DNA from: Endozoicomonas sp. NE40
Lineage (GTDB): Bacteria > Pseudomonadota > Gammaproteobacteria > Pseudomonadales > Endozoicomonadaceae
Direction: 5' to 3'
Length of the DNA stretch: 64,000 nucleotides
Assembly (NCBI RefSeq): GCF_040549045.1
Contig: NZ_JBEWTB010000002.1
Coordinates: 4,700,501-4,764,500, forward strand
The position numbers and the translations under genes were made by a program. The notes beneath the pieces were generated by a model that was not told the DNA's origin, did no database searches, and saw only the letters and a program-made list of their open reading frames with translations. Below are positions 34,184-43,458 of the stretch, one piece after another; the stretch's first letter is position 1, and each line of letters begins with the position of its first letter.

Positions 34184-36280
34184 TCATAGGTTTTCCCACT
34201 TTACCGGAATCTGCAATGTAAAGTGGGAACCTTCTCCGACCTGACTCTTTACCGAAATACTACCGCCCATCAGTTCGACCAGTTGCCTGCAGATGGTAAG
34301 CCCAAGTCCACTGCTGTGTGCTTCTCTGTCGGCGTACTTTTCTTCCTGGCCAAAGGCATTGAACACGTCTTTAAGGTTGTCTTCAGCAATGCCTGCGCCA
34401 GTGTCTTTCACTTCCAGCAGCAGATTACCAGTACTATATTCCATTTGAGCTGAGAGTGTAATGGTTCCCTCGTCGGTAAACCGGAAAGCGTTACCCAGCA
34501 GGTTGATAATGATCTGGCGAAGCCTTTGAATGTCTGCGGTGAGTGTTTCCGGCGTTCCCATTTCGATTTCAACGATCAGCTCCAGATCTTTGTCGAGAGC
34601 TTCTGTCAGGAACACTTTTTTACACTGTTCTAACAGTTCCGGCAGTTGAAAGGTTGAGTTTTGCAGAGAGAGATTGCCTGACTCCAGTCTGGAGTAGTCT
34701 ATGACATCGTTAACGATAGCCATAAGAGCATGGCCTGACTGGGTGATGACCTCGAGCCAATTTTTTTGATCATCGGGCAGGGGCTCCATATTCAAAATTT
34801 CAGAAGTTACAATGATGCCATTCAGGGGGGTTCGTATCTCTCGGCTAACTTTGGAGATTAACAGCGTTTTCTGCCGGTTAGCTGAGTCAACTTCGGCTTT
34901 TTGCAGCATTAAATCGTTGTGGGTTGTTTGCAGAGTCTCCAGACTGGATTGCAATTCCATCTGGTTTTTCAGGAAGGATGCAAGAATACGGTTATATTGC
35001 TGTGTAATGCCTGCAAGCTCTGAAAAGGGGTCACTCTCAAGTGGATGAAAGTTGCCACTATGAGACTGCTGCTCAAGGTCGTGGATAATCTCAGACAATT
35101 CCGTGATGGCACCATGCTCGCTGATATTCAGTCCAATTCTTTCACTTTCCGCACTGACCCTGAGTGGATACCAGCGGTTTATGAGTTTGAGAAGCATAAA
35201 ACTGACGCCAAACGCCCAGGCAACAACAGTGGTAGCCCCCAGCAACTGGACGCCAAACTGTGTTATGAAATCATTTCCGGTATTCAGTATCTCAGGGTCG
35301 CCAAGCAGGGCAACCGAGAGGCTTCCCCAGACGCCGGCCCCGAGGTGCACTGGAATTGTGGCTATGACATCATCAATCTTGCGTTGTTCCAGATAAACCG
35401 TAAACCCACAGCAAATCAGGCCTGAAATGGTACCAATAAGGACAGCTTCAGCGGGTTGCATGGCATGGGCTCCGGCGGTGATTCCCACCAGCCCGGCCAG
35501 AATGCCATTGGATATCTGGGGGATATCCGCTTTATGATAAAACACCGAACACCAGATCAGGCTCGCCAGCCCGCCAGCACAGGCTGATACAAACGTATTG
35601 ATCATGACCAGGCTCAGCAGGTCATCCATTTTCAGGAGACTGCCCATATTGAAACCAAACCAGCCCAGCCAGAGCAACATAACACCAAGCAGGCTCATAG
35701 CCTGGTTTTGCCCTCTGAATACCTTGTAACTCTGGTCGTGGAAACCATTTCTTGGGCCAATAATCAGTACTGCTGCCAGAGCGACAGCGCCACCCAGTGC
35801 ATGAACCTGGACAGAGCCGGCAAAGTCAACAAACCCAAGTTCTGACAGCCACCCCCGGGGGGTTCCAAAAACGCCACCCCAGACCCATTGGCCGGAGATC
35901 GGATAGATGAATGTCACAATGACCAGACTAATGATCATGTAGCCAGTCAGGCCACAACGCTCCGCTACCGCCCCGGACACAATGGTAGCGGCGGTAGCGG
36001 CAAAGAGTGTCTGAAATAACAGAAACAGGTAAGGATAATGAGGGTCATTTGGGTGGGCATTGTGGCTGAAATCTGAAAACCAGCCGTACTGGATGGTAAA
36101 GCCGATAGCGAAATAGAACAGAGTCACCAGAATCAGATCAATCAGGTTTTTGGCTGCTACGTTGACCGTATTCTTACTGCGTACGGCACCTGCTTCAAGA
36201 CATAAAAAACCGGCTTGCATCAGTAGTACCAGCAGAATGCAGAGCGTCATAAACAGGGTATTTTCGGTTCCGTAGGGCAT
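34184..36280 (-). CDS. Ammonium transporter-histidine kinase fusion, phosphoacceptor His replaced
   Basis: Residues 1-400 are an Amt/Rh ammonium transporter of about 11 helices: LFQTLFAATAATIVSGAVAER carries the periplasmic gate, and the pore histidines lie in GSVQVHALGG near 160 and IPVHLGAGVWG near 310. A coiled-coil stretch (about 410-465) leads into a histidine-kinase core. The H-box reads SREIRTPLNG, with Arg480 where the phosphorylated His should be. The ATPase domain keeps the N box (NLLGNAFRF), G1 (DTGAGI) and G2 (SSGLGLTI). No receiver domain follows. Amt-kinase fusions are known ammonium sensors; this one cannot phosphorylate at the usual site. No response-regulator gene or glnK is adjacent. 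Confidence 0.9.
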   Translation of the reverse strand: MPYGTENTLFMTLCILLVLLMQAGFLCLEAGAVRSKNTVNVAAKNLIDLILVTLFYFAIGFTIQYGWFSDFSHNAHPNDPHYPYLFLLFQTLFAATAATIVSGAVAERCGLTGYMIISLVIVTFIYPISGQWVWGGVFGTPRGWLSELGFVDFAGSVQVHALGGAVALAAVLIIGPRNGFHDQSYKVFRGQNQAMSLLGVMLLWLGWFGFNMGSLLKMDDLLSLVMINTFVSACAGGLASLIWCSVFYHKADIPQISNGILAGLVGITAGAHAMQPAEAVLIGTISGLICCGFTVYLEQRKIDDVIATIPVHLGAGVWGSLSVALLGDPEILNTGNDFITQFGVQLLGATTVVAWAFGVSFMLLKLINRWYPLRVSAESERIGLNISEHGAITELSEIIHDLEQQSHSGNFHPLESDPFSELAGITQQYNRILASFLKNQMELQSSLETLQTTHNDLMLQKAEVDSANRQKTLLISKVSREIRTPLNGIIVTSEILNMEPLPDDQKNWLEVITQSGHALMAIVNDVIDYSRLESGNLSLQNSTFQLPELLEQCKKVFLTEALDKDLELIVEIEMGTPETLTADIQRLRQIIINLLGNAFRFTDEGTITLSAQMEYSTGNLLLEVKDTGAGIAEDNLKDVFNAFGQEEKYADREAHSSGLGLTICRQLVELMGGSISVKSQVGEGSHFTLQIPVKWENL

Positions 36281-36318
36281 GTACTGTGTTTCCGGTAATG
36301 AGTCTGGTAAAACAGTAC
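36281..36318. promoter_or_regulatory. Inverted repeat just upstream of the transporter-kinase gene
   Basis: GTACTGTGTT (36281-36290) is the near-complement of AAAACAGTAC (36309-36318), with 18 bases between. It lies directly before the start codon at 36280, where an operator or leader hairpin could act. The factor is unknown. The rest of the stretch to 36553 shows no gene. Confidence 0.35.
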
Positions 36319-36553
36319 AGTCATTTATCTGCTTTCTTTTTTGAATTTAGCAGTTGGCACCAGTAGTTTTCGGTCTGATACTGAATTTTTCGTCCATGGC
36401 TGTTTTATTCTGTTTCAGCATTCCTTCATTTATTCCTTTCCGCGCTGTTCAGCAGGGCATAGAATACGTTGATTGTTGCCAGTTACTCTTTTAATTAAAC
36501 TGCCATGAGTGAAACATTGCACTGACATGGTAAAAGTCACAAGGAGTTGAGTT

Positions 36554-37474
36554 ATGGGGTTTGAAATCACTGCTATTGCGTTTGTGCTGCTGATAGCGGT
36601 ACTCATTGCAACCGGCGTCAGGATGGTTCCCCAGGGTTATAACTACACGGTGGAACGGTTTGGAAAATACACGAAAACGCTCCCGCCAGGTCTGCATGTT
36701 ATTGTGCCGGTGATCGACAGTGTCGGTAAGAAGATAAATATGATGGAGCAGGTTCTCGATATTGCCCCGCAGGAAGTGATTTCATCGGACAACGCCCAGG
36801 TGACGACGGATGCGGTGTGCTTCTTTCAGGTGCAGGATGCGGTGAGAGCGTCTTATGAGGTTAATGACCTTCCGAGGGCCATGCAGAATCTGGTGATGAC
36901 GAACATTCGTGCAGTGCTTGGATCGATGGAGCTGGACGAAATGCTGTCTAACCGGGATCGCATTAACGGGCAGTTGCTGGCTAAAGTCGATGAAGCCACT
37001 GACCCCTGGGGTTTGAAAGTAACCCGTATAGAATTACGTGATATTGCTCCCCCACACGATCTGGTAGAAGCCATGGCCCGGCAGATGAAGGCGGAACGAG
37101 ACAAGCGCGCCCAGATTCTTGACGCTGAAGGTGCCAGAGAAGCGGCTATTAAAGTAGCAGAAGGCCAAAAGCAGGCTCAGATCCTGCAGGCGGAAGGTGA
37201 ACTGGAAGCGGCCAAGCGGGAGGCTGAAGCCCGGGAGCGGCTGGCTGAAGCGGAAGCCAGGGCGACTGAGGCGGTGTCGCAGGCGATAGCCAGTGGTGAC
37301 CAGCGGGCGATTAATTACTTTGTTGCCCAGAAGTATGTTGAGGCTCTGAAAGAAGTTGGGGCAGCTGATAATAGTAAACTGATCATGATGCCACTTGAGG
37401 CCAGTAGCGTGATTGGTTCTCTGGCAGGAATCAAGGAATTGCTCAGTGAAGTATCGGGTAATAAGCCGTCCTGA
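36554..37474 (+). CDS. qmcA: SPFH/stomatin-like membrane protein QmcA
   Basis: QmcA-type proteins form oligomers at the inner membrane and are linked to membrane domain and protease organisation. The 306-residue protein has one N-terminal membrane segment (residues 5-25), a Band 7 domain (about 26-180, VPQGYNYTVERFGKYTKTLPPG and RAVLGSMELDEMLSNRD), then a long Ala/Glu-rich coiled coil (about 185-255). AAGGAG precedes the ATG. The NfeD-like partner gene follows after 36 bases, the usual pairing. Confidence 0.92.
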   Translation: MGFEITAIAFVLLIAVLIATGVRMVPQGYNYTVERFGKYTKTLPPGLHVIVPVIDSVGKKINMMEQVLDIAPQEVISSDNAQVTTDAVCFFQVQDAVRASYEVNDLPRAMQNLVMTNIRAVLGSMELDEMLSNRDRINGQLLAKVDEATDPWGLKVTRIELRDIAPPHDLVEAMARQMKAERDKRAQILDAEGAREAAIKVAEGQKQAQILQAEGELEAAKREAEARERLAEAEARATEAVSQAIASGDQRAINYFVAQKYVEALKEVGAADNSKLIMMPLEASSVIGSLAGIKELLSEVSGNKPS

Positions 37475-37510
37475 ACGGCTGGTTTTCATTAACAGGTTAA
37501 CGACATTATC

Positions 37511-37969
37511 ATGATGGAATTTCTGTCGGCTATACAACCCTGGCACTGGTTGATTGTAGGTTTTTTGTTCCTGGGGCTGGAAGCCCTTGGAACCGGTGGT
37601 TTTTTGTTAGGTACAGCACTGGCCGGGGTGTTGCTGGCTGCGTTGTTGTGGCTTTTTCCTGGCCTGAGCTGGAGCTGGCAACTGGTGTGGTTTGGTCTGA
37701 GCAGTCTGGTATTTACGGTGGCGTACTGGAAGCTGTTTCGTCGCGTGAATGAGCGATCTGACAATCAACAGCTTAATAATCGTGCAGTTCAGCTGGTCGG
37801 AAGAGTGGTAGAAGTCTCTGAGCCCCTGACCCATGGTCAGGGCAGGGTGCAGATTGGTGACACTCTCTGGAAAGTGAAGGCCAGTGAAACGATTGAAGCC
37901 GGTACGCAAGTCGTTGTCGTTGGGGCGGATGGTATGACTTTGTTGGTAGAGCGTCACAGTCAATCCTGA
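37511..37969 (+). CDS. NfeD-like membrane protein (YbbK type)
   Basis: The 152-residue protein has two to three hydrophobic segments (about residues 10-75) and a C-terminal OB-fold of about 60 residues (GRVVEVSEPLTHGQGRVQIGD, WKVKAS, VVGADGMTLLVE). This is the short NfeD form that partners stomatin-like proteins. It follows qmcA in the same operon. The ATG at 37511 is directly followed by a second ATG; either may be used. Confidence 0.88.
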   Translation: MMEFLSAIQPWHWLIVGFLFLGLEALGTGGFLLGTALAGVLLAALLWLFPGLSWSWQLVWFGLSSLVFTVAYWKLFRRVNERSDNQQLNNRAVQLVGRVVEVSEPLTHGQGRVQIGDTLWKVKASETIEAGTQVVVVGADGMTLLVERHSQS

Positions 37970-38086
37970 AGTCCGGATTACTATGTACCGGTCAGATCTG
38001 CGGCTTGCCCGTTTATTAATGGCAGCAGGCTGCAGTCCGTTTTGAAAAGCAGAGTTGCAGCCCCCTGTTTAAGGGCTTTTTACTGG

Positions 38087-39760
38087 CTATAATCCTGTAT
38101 TGGCACGTAGTTCTTCCAGATACTCTTTCCACCATTTCGGTATAAGCCGCCAGCGTATTTTCTGTGTTATCGTTTCAAAATCCAGTCTGGCAAAAATCAG
38201 TATTCTGGATTGCGATACGACCAGTAGCCACTGGTCATCTTCATTGAACTCCAGTTGACCTGGTTCGACGAGAGCCCCCAGTCCATCCTCTTTCCTGAGT
38301 GACTGATGAAGCTTCCAGTGTTGCGTATCAGGCCGGGGCCTTAGAAGCCTCAGACTGTGCATGCCCTTTTCTGTAACACCCAGTAATCCGGAGTGGTGAG
38401 CGAACTGCACATCAGAAGGTGCAAACTGATTACCACTCAGGACCGATTGATCAATGCTCTGTATTAAAGTGCACCAGGCGCTGTAGCACTGATGAATTTC
38501 CAATGGCTGGTTTGAATGATAAGGCGCAATCGCGATAAATTCGCCATTGGCTGTCATAGCCAGTTTTCCGGCAATAATGCCTGGTTGCAGCTGGTTAACG
38601 GGTACGAGCTGACCAGAGTATGAGTTGAAATAAAACCTGTCCAGCGGGTGTTGAGTAAGATGATGGCGGTTGATGATTACGTAACTGGCCGCAGGTGTTC
38701 TGGTAACGGCAATTCCGTGAGGTGCCTGAGCATAGTTATTTTGTGTTATACACCCTACACGGGTTTGGCTGGTAACGTTGTTCAATCTCCCGTTGTTTTT
38801 GTCAAATTTCCAGGCTGTCAGCCATGCTGGTTCGCTGGAATCTATTGATGCACAGCTTTCCTCATCGCCTGATTGTTCCCAATTCTCCGTGGTTCCCATT
38901 GTAAAAAGATGCGTAACTCCCTGACTGAAGGCTGTGATGCATAGTCTGTAGACGTTATCAGAATGATCGGCTTTAGTTTGTATGGAGCTGGGTGAAAGAT
39001 GCCCCAGGTCTCCAGGGGGGAAAATCCGGGTGGAGTATAAATCCACTTTCTGTTTGGCGGCATCTATGCCTGCAATCCAGTGCTGGTCTGGAGACAGTGC
39101 AAATGCACAGTATCCAGTGGGCATACGCAGGTTGTGACTGCTGTACCATTCCCAGTTACCCTTCTTATCGGTCAAAAGAATTTTTGTAAGGTTGCCAGTT
39201 TTAAAGCTAACGATGATTTCAGAAGATACACTGAATGTCGCACTGGCAATCATTGGTGCTGGTTTGCCAGTAAAATCTGTCGCTTTGGAAAAATCCATGT
39301 GTGTCTGGTAATAGAACGTGTCAGGGTCTGGTGGGTATAAAGTTTTCCATTGAGCGGGACTGAGACCTGTGCCACTCAGAGTTGAGAGGGTTACCCGTTG
39401 GTGCTGTCGGTCAAATCCTTTTAGAGAAATGCCCTTATCCGATCCGTCAGAAGGATTACCATAATAAGTGAATTCAGTACCTGAACTTTTCGGAGAAAAA
39501 ATCAGCTCCAGATAATGGCAGCGTGATTCAGAAAAACTCAGGATTGAGGGATCTTTCCGAAAACGAAAACCTTCAGGAGGAGTACTCAGAAGTAAAGTGT
39601 CTTCAGAGTTATCGCTGCAGAGCATTGTTGTTATCTCTTTTTCAGCCCCGACCGGAACATGGCCAAAATCGATATGCGGGTCAAATTCGAACGTTGCCTG
39701 AACAAATACATTAAAAAAAACGCCGTTTAGTACGATTAAAGCGCGTATAAGCCTTTGCAT
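38087..39760 (-). CDS. Secreted protein with Ig-like and propeller-like regions, unknown function
   Basis: The 557-residue protein starts with a signal peptide (hydrophobic residues 5-21). Residues 25-110 resemble ASH/HYDIN-type Ig domains (FDPHIDFGHVPVGAEKEI opening, then LIFSPKSSG). The remainder shows repeated four-strand units with SPDQHWIAGID, TANGEFIAIAP and NEDDQWLLVVS spaced as blades of a beta propeller. Ten or so cysteines are scattered. The family is not recognised. It stands alone between nfeD and the homogentisate genes, transcribed towards nfeD. Confidence 0.65.
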   Translation of the reverse strand: MQRLIRALIVLNGVFFNVFVQATFEFDPHIDFGHVPVGAEKEITTMLCSDNSEDTLLLSTPPEGFRFRKDPSILSFSESRCHYLELIFSPKSSGTEFTYYGNPSDGSDKGISLKGFDRQHQRVTLSTLSGTGLSPAQWKTLYPPDPDTFYYQTHMDFSKATDFTGKPAPMIASATFSVSSEIIVSFKTGNLTKILLTDKKGNWEWYSSHNLRMPTGYCAFALSPDQHWIAGIDAAKQKVDLYSTRIFPPGDLGHLSPSSIQTKADHSDNVYRLCITAFSQGVTHLFTMGTTENWEQSGDEESCASIDSSEPAWLTAWKFDKNNGRLNNVTSQTRVGCITQNNYAQAPHGIAVTRTPAASYVIINRHHLTQHPLDRFYFNSYSGQLVPVNQLQPGIIAGKLAMTANGEFIAIAPYHSNQPLEIHQCYSAWCTLIQSIDQSVLSGNQFAPSDVQFAHHSGLLGVTEKGMHSLRLLRPRPDTQHWKLHQSLRKEDGLGALVEPGQLEFNEDDQWLLVVSQSRILIFARLDFETITQKIRWRLIPKWWKEYLEELRANTGL

Positions 39761-39804
39761 GGCTCCAGCCCCTGGGCAGTCAGAATGCTAAAAGTAGCAG
39801 AGTG

Positions 39805-40785
39805 TCAGTGGTTGCCTGTAAAAGTCTGTTCAATGGCACCAAACAGGGATTGCCCATCCGGAGTGGTAATTTCTATTCGAACCCTGTCTCCGGGTTTTAA
39901 ATAGGGGGTTTGAGGTTGTCCGCTGGTGATGATTTCCAGCATTCGTTGTTCGACCAGGCAGCATGAACCGGTGCTTTTATCTTTGTTGGACACAGTGCCT
40001 GAACCAATAATGGTACCTCGTCCAAGTGGTCGGGTTTTTGCGGCGTGGGCAATCAGTTCATGAAAGTTGAAGGTCATATCCACTGCACAGTCAGGGTGCC
40101 CAAACGGCTGGTCATTCAGGTAGACCTGCATGGGCAGACTGAGTTTGCCTTCTTGCCAGTAATTCCCCAGTTCATCCGGGGTAACAGCAACCGGGCCAAA
40201 ACTGCTGGGGGGTTTGCTCTGGACAAAACCGAAGCCTTTGCCAAGTTCTTCCGGAATCAGGTTGCGCAGTGATATGTCGTTACAGAGTGTCACCAGCATA
40301 ATATGCTGGTGAGCGTTGTCCGCGCTGCAACCCATGGGGACATCGTTGGTAATGATGGCCAGCTCTGCTTCAAAATCAACGCCCCAGTCCGGGTTGGCAG
40401 TGATGGTATCACAGGGACCTAACAGACTGTCGGAAACACCCTGATACATCAGCGGATTGGTCCAGAAGCTATCAGGCATGGAGACCCCGCGGGCTTTTCT
40501 TGCCAGTTCCACATGGTTGACGTAGGCGCTGCCATCAAGCCACTGAGTCGCTCTTGGCAGGGGGGCGCTGCAACGAGTGGGATCAAAACGTGCAGCGTTG
40601 TCAGCCTGACCATCGGCATTGATACACTGGTAGCGGTTCTGCAGACCAGGCAGAAGTATTTCCCAGTTATCCAGACAGTTTCGCAGTGAACAGGCAATAT
40701 CGGGTATGGGGACAGCCCGCTCCAGATCTCTGGATACCATGTACAATTCACCATCACGACCAGATTTATAGCTGGCAAATTTCAT
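39805..40785 (-). CDS. Fumarylacetoacetate hydrolase
   Basis: This enzyme cleaves fumarylacetoacetate to fumarate and acetoacetate, the last step of tyrosine breakdown. The 326-residue protein has the metal-binding DFEAELAII near 140, NDISLRNLIPEELGKGFGFVQSKPPSSFGP near 185, and GSGTVSN near 255 with the usual C-terminal PYLKPGDRVRIEI. The gene starts 12 bases after the hmgA-type gene and shares its operon. A maleylacetoacetate isomerase gene is not seen nearby, so it may be encoded elsewhere. Confidence 0.9.
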   Translation of the reverse strand: MKFASYKSGRDGELYMVSRDLERAVPIPDIACSLRNCLDNWEILLPGLQNRYQCINADGQADNAARFDPTRCSAPLPRATQWLDGSAYVNHVELARKARGVSMPDSFWTNPLMYQGVSDSLLGPCDTITANPDWGVDFEAELAIITNDVPMGCSADNAHQHIMLVTLCNDISLRNLIPEELGKGFGFVQSKPPSSFGPVAVTPDELGNYWQEGKLSLPMQVYLNDQPFGHPDCAVDMTFNFHELIAHAAKTRPLGRGTIIGSGTVSNKDKSTGSCCLVEQRMLEIITSGQPQTPYLKPGDRVRIEITTPDGQSLFGAIEQTFTGNH

Positions 40786-40797
40786 TTTTTCGTCCTG

Positions 40798-41946
40798 TCA
40801 GTCTTTATCGGTTGAGGCTGGGCTTTTCCATGAGTCGGCATAGGCCCTGATATCAACCTGTTCTGCCTGTCTGGACAGTGACAGCGGTCGACGCGTGTCT
40901 ATCATGACCGCCACTTCGTTGGTGAAAGTGTGCGGATCTTCCATGCTTTTTTTCAGAGCTTTGGGATGTGGCCCGTGAGGAAAGCCACAGGGGTGAAAGG
41001 TCACCATACCGGCATCTATATGGTCACGGCTGAAGAAATTGCCCTGGTGGTAGAAGATGACTTCATCAAAGTCATCATTGTTATGGAAAAAGGGTACTTT
41101 AAGGGCGTTGGGGTCTGTTTCAATAGGACGCGGACAGAAAGTACAGACAACAAACCCCTGTCCGACAAATGTTGTATGTACCGAAGGTGGCAAATGATAT
41201 CGATGGCTGGTGAGCGGCCTTATATCCCGCCAGTTCAGCCTGACCACGGTATTGGTACCGTGCCAGCCTACTGCGTCAAGAGGGTTGAATGGGTATGTGA
41301 GGGTTGAGATAGCATCAAGCCGTTTGATGCGAATCTGCCATTCGTTTTCATCCTGCTGAGCCTTGAACTGGTTGTTGATTTCAGGATGATCCAGTACGGC
41401 AGGGTCGTAAACAGCGTTGTATCCGGCTACGCCCTTGTCTGGCAGACGATAACAACCATCTTTGTTTTCCACCATCAGCATAACAATGGGTACTGACGTT
41501 TCAATACGCCATGCTGTCCCCCTGGGTATAACCAGATAGTCGCCTTCTGTAATAGACAGGTGTCCATAGTCGCAGAAAAACTCGCCCTGACCTTCGTGAA
41601 TGAACAGCAGCTCATCACCATCGCTGTTGCGCACCAGATTTTGCATAGATAGTGACAGCCGCCAGAAGCGAATGGCCGTATCCTGGTTATAAAGGAAGGG
41701 TGAGACAGACCAGGGGCATTCCTGTGTACTGTCCAGCTGGGTCAGGTCCAGGGCATGGGGGCGCAGCGGGCCTTCAAAATGGCTCCAGGCTGTGGGTGGG
41801 TGACGGTGATGCATCTGGGTAACCGGACCGTAAAAGCCCTCGCGGCCAAGCTCTCGTTCATAAGTCCCTTCTGGAAGGTCGCAGTGCGCCTGCCGGGAAC
41901 ATTGACCTTCCCGCAGTGGCAGTTGTATCCATGGTTTATGGCTCAT
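40798..41946 (-). CDS. hmgA: Homogentisate 1,2-dioxygenase
   Basis: This iron enzyme opens the ring of homogentisate to maleylacetoacetate. The 382-residue protein is of the shorter bacterial form (the human and Pseudomonas type has about 430-445 residues). Cupin features are visible: LLFIHEGQGEFFCDYGHLSITEGDYLVIPRG in the N-terminal part, and DEVIFYHQGNFFSR, then MVTFHPCGFPHGPHP with likely iron ligands in the C-terminal half. It is the first gene of the tyrosine-degradation pair, divergent from the K+ channel gene over 171 bases. Confidence 0.88.
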   Translation of the reverse strand: MSHKPWIQLPLREGQCSRQAHCDLPEGTYERELGREGFYGPVTQMHHRHPPTAWSHFEGPLRPHALDLTQLDSTQECPWSVSPFLYNQDTAIRFWRLSLSMQNLVRNSDGDELLFIHEGQGEFFCDYGHLSITEGDYLVIPRGTAWRIETSVPIVMLMVENKDGCYRLPDKGVAGYNAVYDPAVLDHPEINNQFKAQQDENEWQIRIKRLDAISTLTYPFNPLDAVGWHGTNTVVRLNWRDIRPLTSHRYHLPPSVHTTFVGQGFVVCTFCPRPIETDPNALKVPFFHNNDDFDEVIFYHQGNFFSRDHIDAGMVTFHPCGFPHGPHPKALKKSMEDPHTFTNEVAVMIDTRRPLSLSRQAEQVDIRAYADSWKSPASTDKD

Positions 41947-42117
41947 TGATGCGCTCCGGTTGCTGTCTGTAACGGTGAGAGGTGCATAAGTCTTGTTACT
42001 GTTCTTTTTTTATTCCGGGTTCTGGCTGTCTCTTGCCGGTGCTTTTGCAAGATTGTTGCTTATGAGATATAGACGATAGTGTTATGCTTGTCATGATTTA
42101 ATAGCTTAAAACGATGG

Positions 42118-43179
42118 ATGAATGTGGTAAAGCTACTTAAGACAACGCTGTTCTATTTGAACCAGCAATTGTTCAGGTTAACCTGGCTTTCCATTGTGGT
42201 GCTGCTGTGCGCACTGTATTTTGGCAGCTGGTTTTTAATGGAACTCTCTGGTGAGAAGGGACTGACACAACCCGGAGTCTGGTTTTATTATTTCGTGACG
42301 ACAGCGACCACCATTGGCTACGGTGATTTAAGCCCTCAAACCACGGGTGGGCGAATGGTGGCTGCTTTTTTCATGATGCCGGGGGCAGTGGTTGTTTTTG
42401 CCGCATTTCTTGGCAAAATGTCGACTAAATTTGTCGATCTCTGGAGGAAAGGCATGCAGGGGAAAGGCGACTTTTCCATGTTCGATGACCATATTGTCAT
42501 ACTTGGCTGGCATCCCGAACATACACCACAGATGGTCAACCTGATTTATGGTGACACCCGAAGGATTGCTCGCAAGGTCGTGTTATGTGCAACCGATGAA
42601 ATTGAAAACCCGTTTCCGGATTCCGTTCATTTTGTTCGCGGTGAAAATCTGCACAGTGAAGATCTGCTCAAACGTTCAGGTATCCGGGAAGCGTCCCGGA
42701 TTATTATTTACCGGGGCAATGATGATAAAACGCTGGCATCCTGTCTGACTGTGGTGGCAACAGGAACAAAAGCCCATATTGTTGCCTGGTTTGACACTCT
42801 GGGTATGGCTGATCTCCTTAAATCGCACTGTCCCCAGGTTGAGTGCCACTCGGACATTTCTATGGAAATGCTGGTACGTTCCGCACAGGATCCGGGTTCT
42901 TCCCGTATTCAGGAGCAGTTATTGTCAACGCTTCAGGGGCCTACCCAGTTTTCTATTGTTGTGCCGGAAGGTTTTGGGGCTGTGAGCTTCTCCAGGCTGA
43001 TGAACTTTTTTAAGACAGAATATGAAGCTATGATTCTGGGGGTTGCTGAGAAGATAACAGGCGATAATCTGCGATTGAATCCGGACAGTAATTATCAGGT
43101 GAGGGATAAGCACGTCATTTACTACATGGCTTCCGAGCGAATTCATACCCAGGATGTTAACTGGGAACAGTGTCAATAG
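42118..43179 (+). CDS. Two-helix potassium channel with a cytosolic RCK-like domain
   Basis: The 353-residue protein has a first membrane segment (about residues 20-43), a pore loop with the selectivity filter TTATTIGYGDL near 60-70, and a second segment (about 78-100). The cytosolic part starts DHIVILGWHPE near 122 and resembles RCK/TrkA-N domains. The usual GxGxxG nucleotide loop is absent, as in E. coli Kch, so ligand control may differ. It has only two membrane segments, in contrast to the six of Kch. Start: ATG 42118; an ATG at 42114 is out of frame. No partner gene is seen. Confidence 0.85.
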   Translation: MNVVKLLKTTLFYLNQQLFRLTWLSIVVLLCALYFGSWFLMELSGEKGLTQPGVWFYYFVTTATTIGYGDLSPQTTGGRMVAAFFMMPGAVVVFAAFLGKMSTKFVDLWRKGMQGKGDFSMFDDHIVILGWHPEHTPQMVNLIYGDTRRIARKVVLCATDEIENPFPDSVHFVRGENLHSEDLLKRSGIREASRIIIYRGNDDKTLASCLTVVATGTKAHIVAWFDTLGMADLLKSHCPQVECHSDISMEMLVRSAQDPGSSRIQEQLLSTLQGPTQFSIVVPEGFGAVSFSRLMNFFKTEYEAMILGVAEKITGDNLRLNPDSNYQVRDKHVIYYMASERIHTQDVNWEQCQ

Positions 43180-43458
43180 GTCTCCGGGGTTCTGGTTATT
43201 GACTGGAACCTGTTTTTCTCCCGTCGTTCTGATGGAAAGCCTGAATATTGAAGCCAGCTCTTAAACGCTGTTAGTTTTCAGGGTTTTACATCTTTAATTT
43301 ATCCAATCATATTCATGGCTTATTAAACTAATTAAAAACCTCCGAATTCGTTATTTGTTAGTCATTCCAACAAGCCTGTCAGTGTTTTAACCAGGGAGCA
43401 TGGTAAAGTCCCTGATTAATTAGTGAACGCATTTAAGTTGATTAGGGGGGAATAAGCT

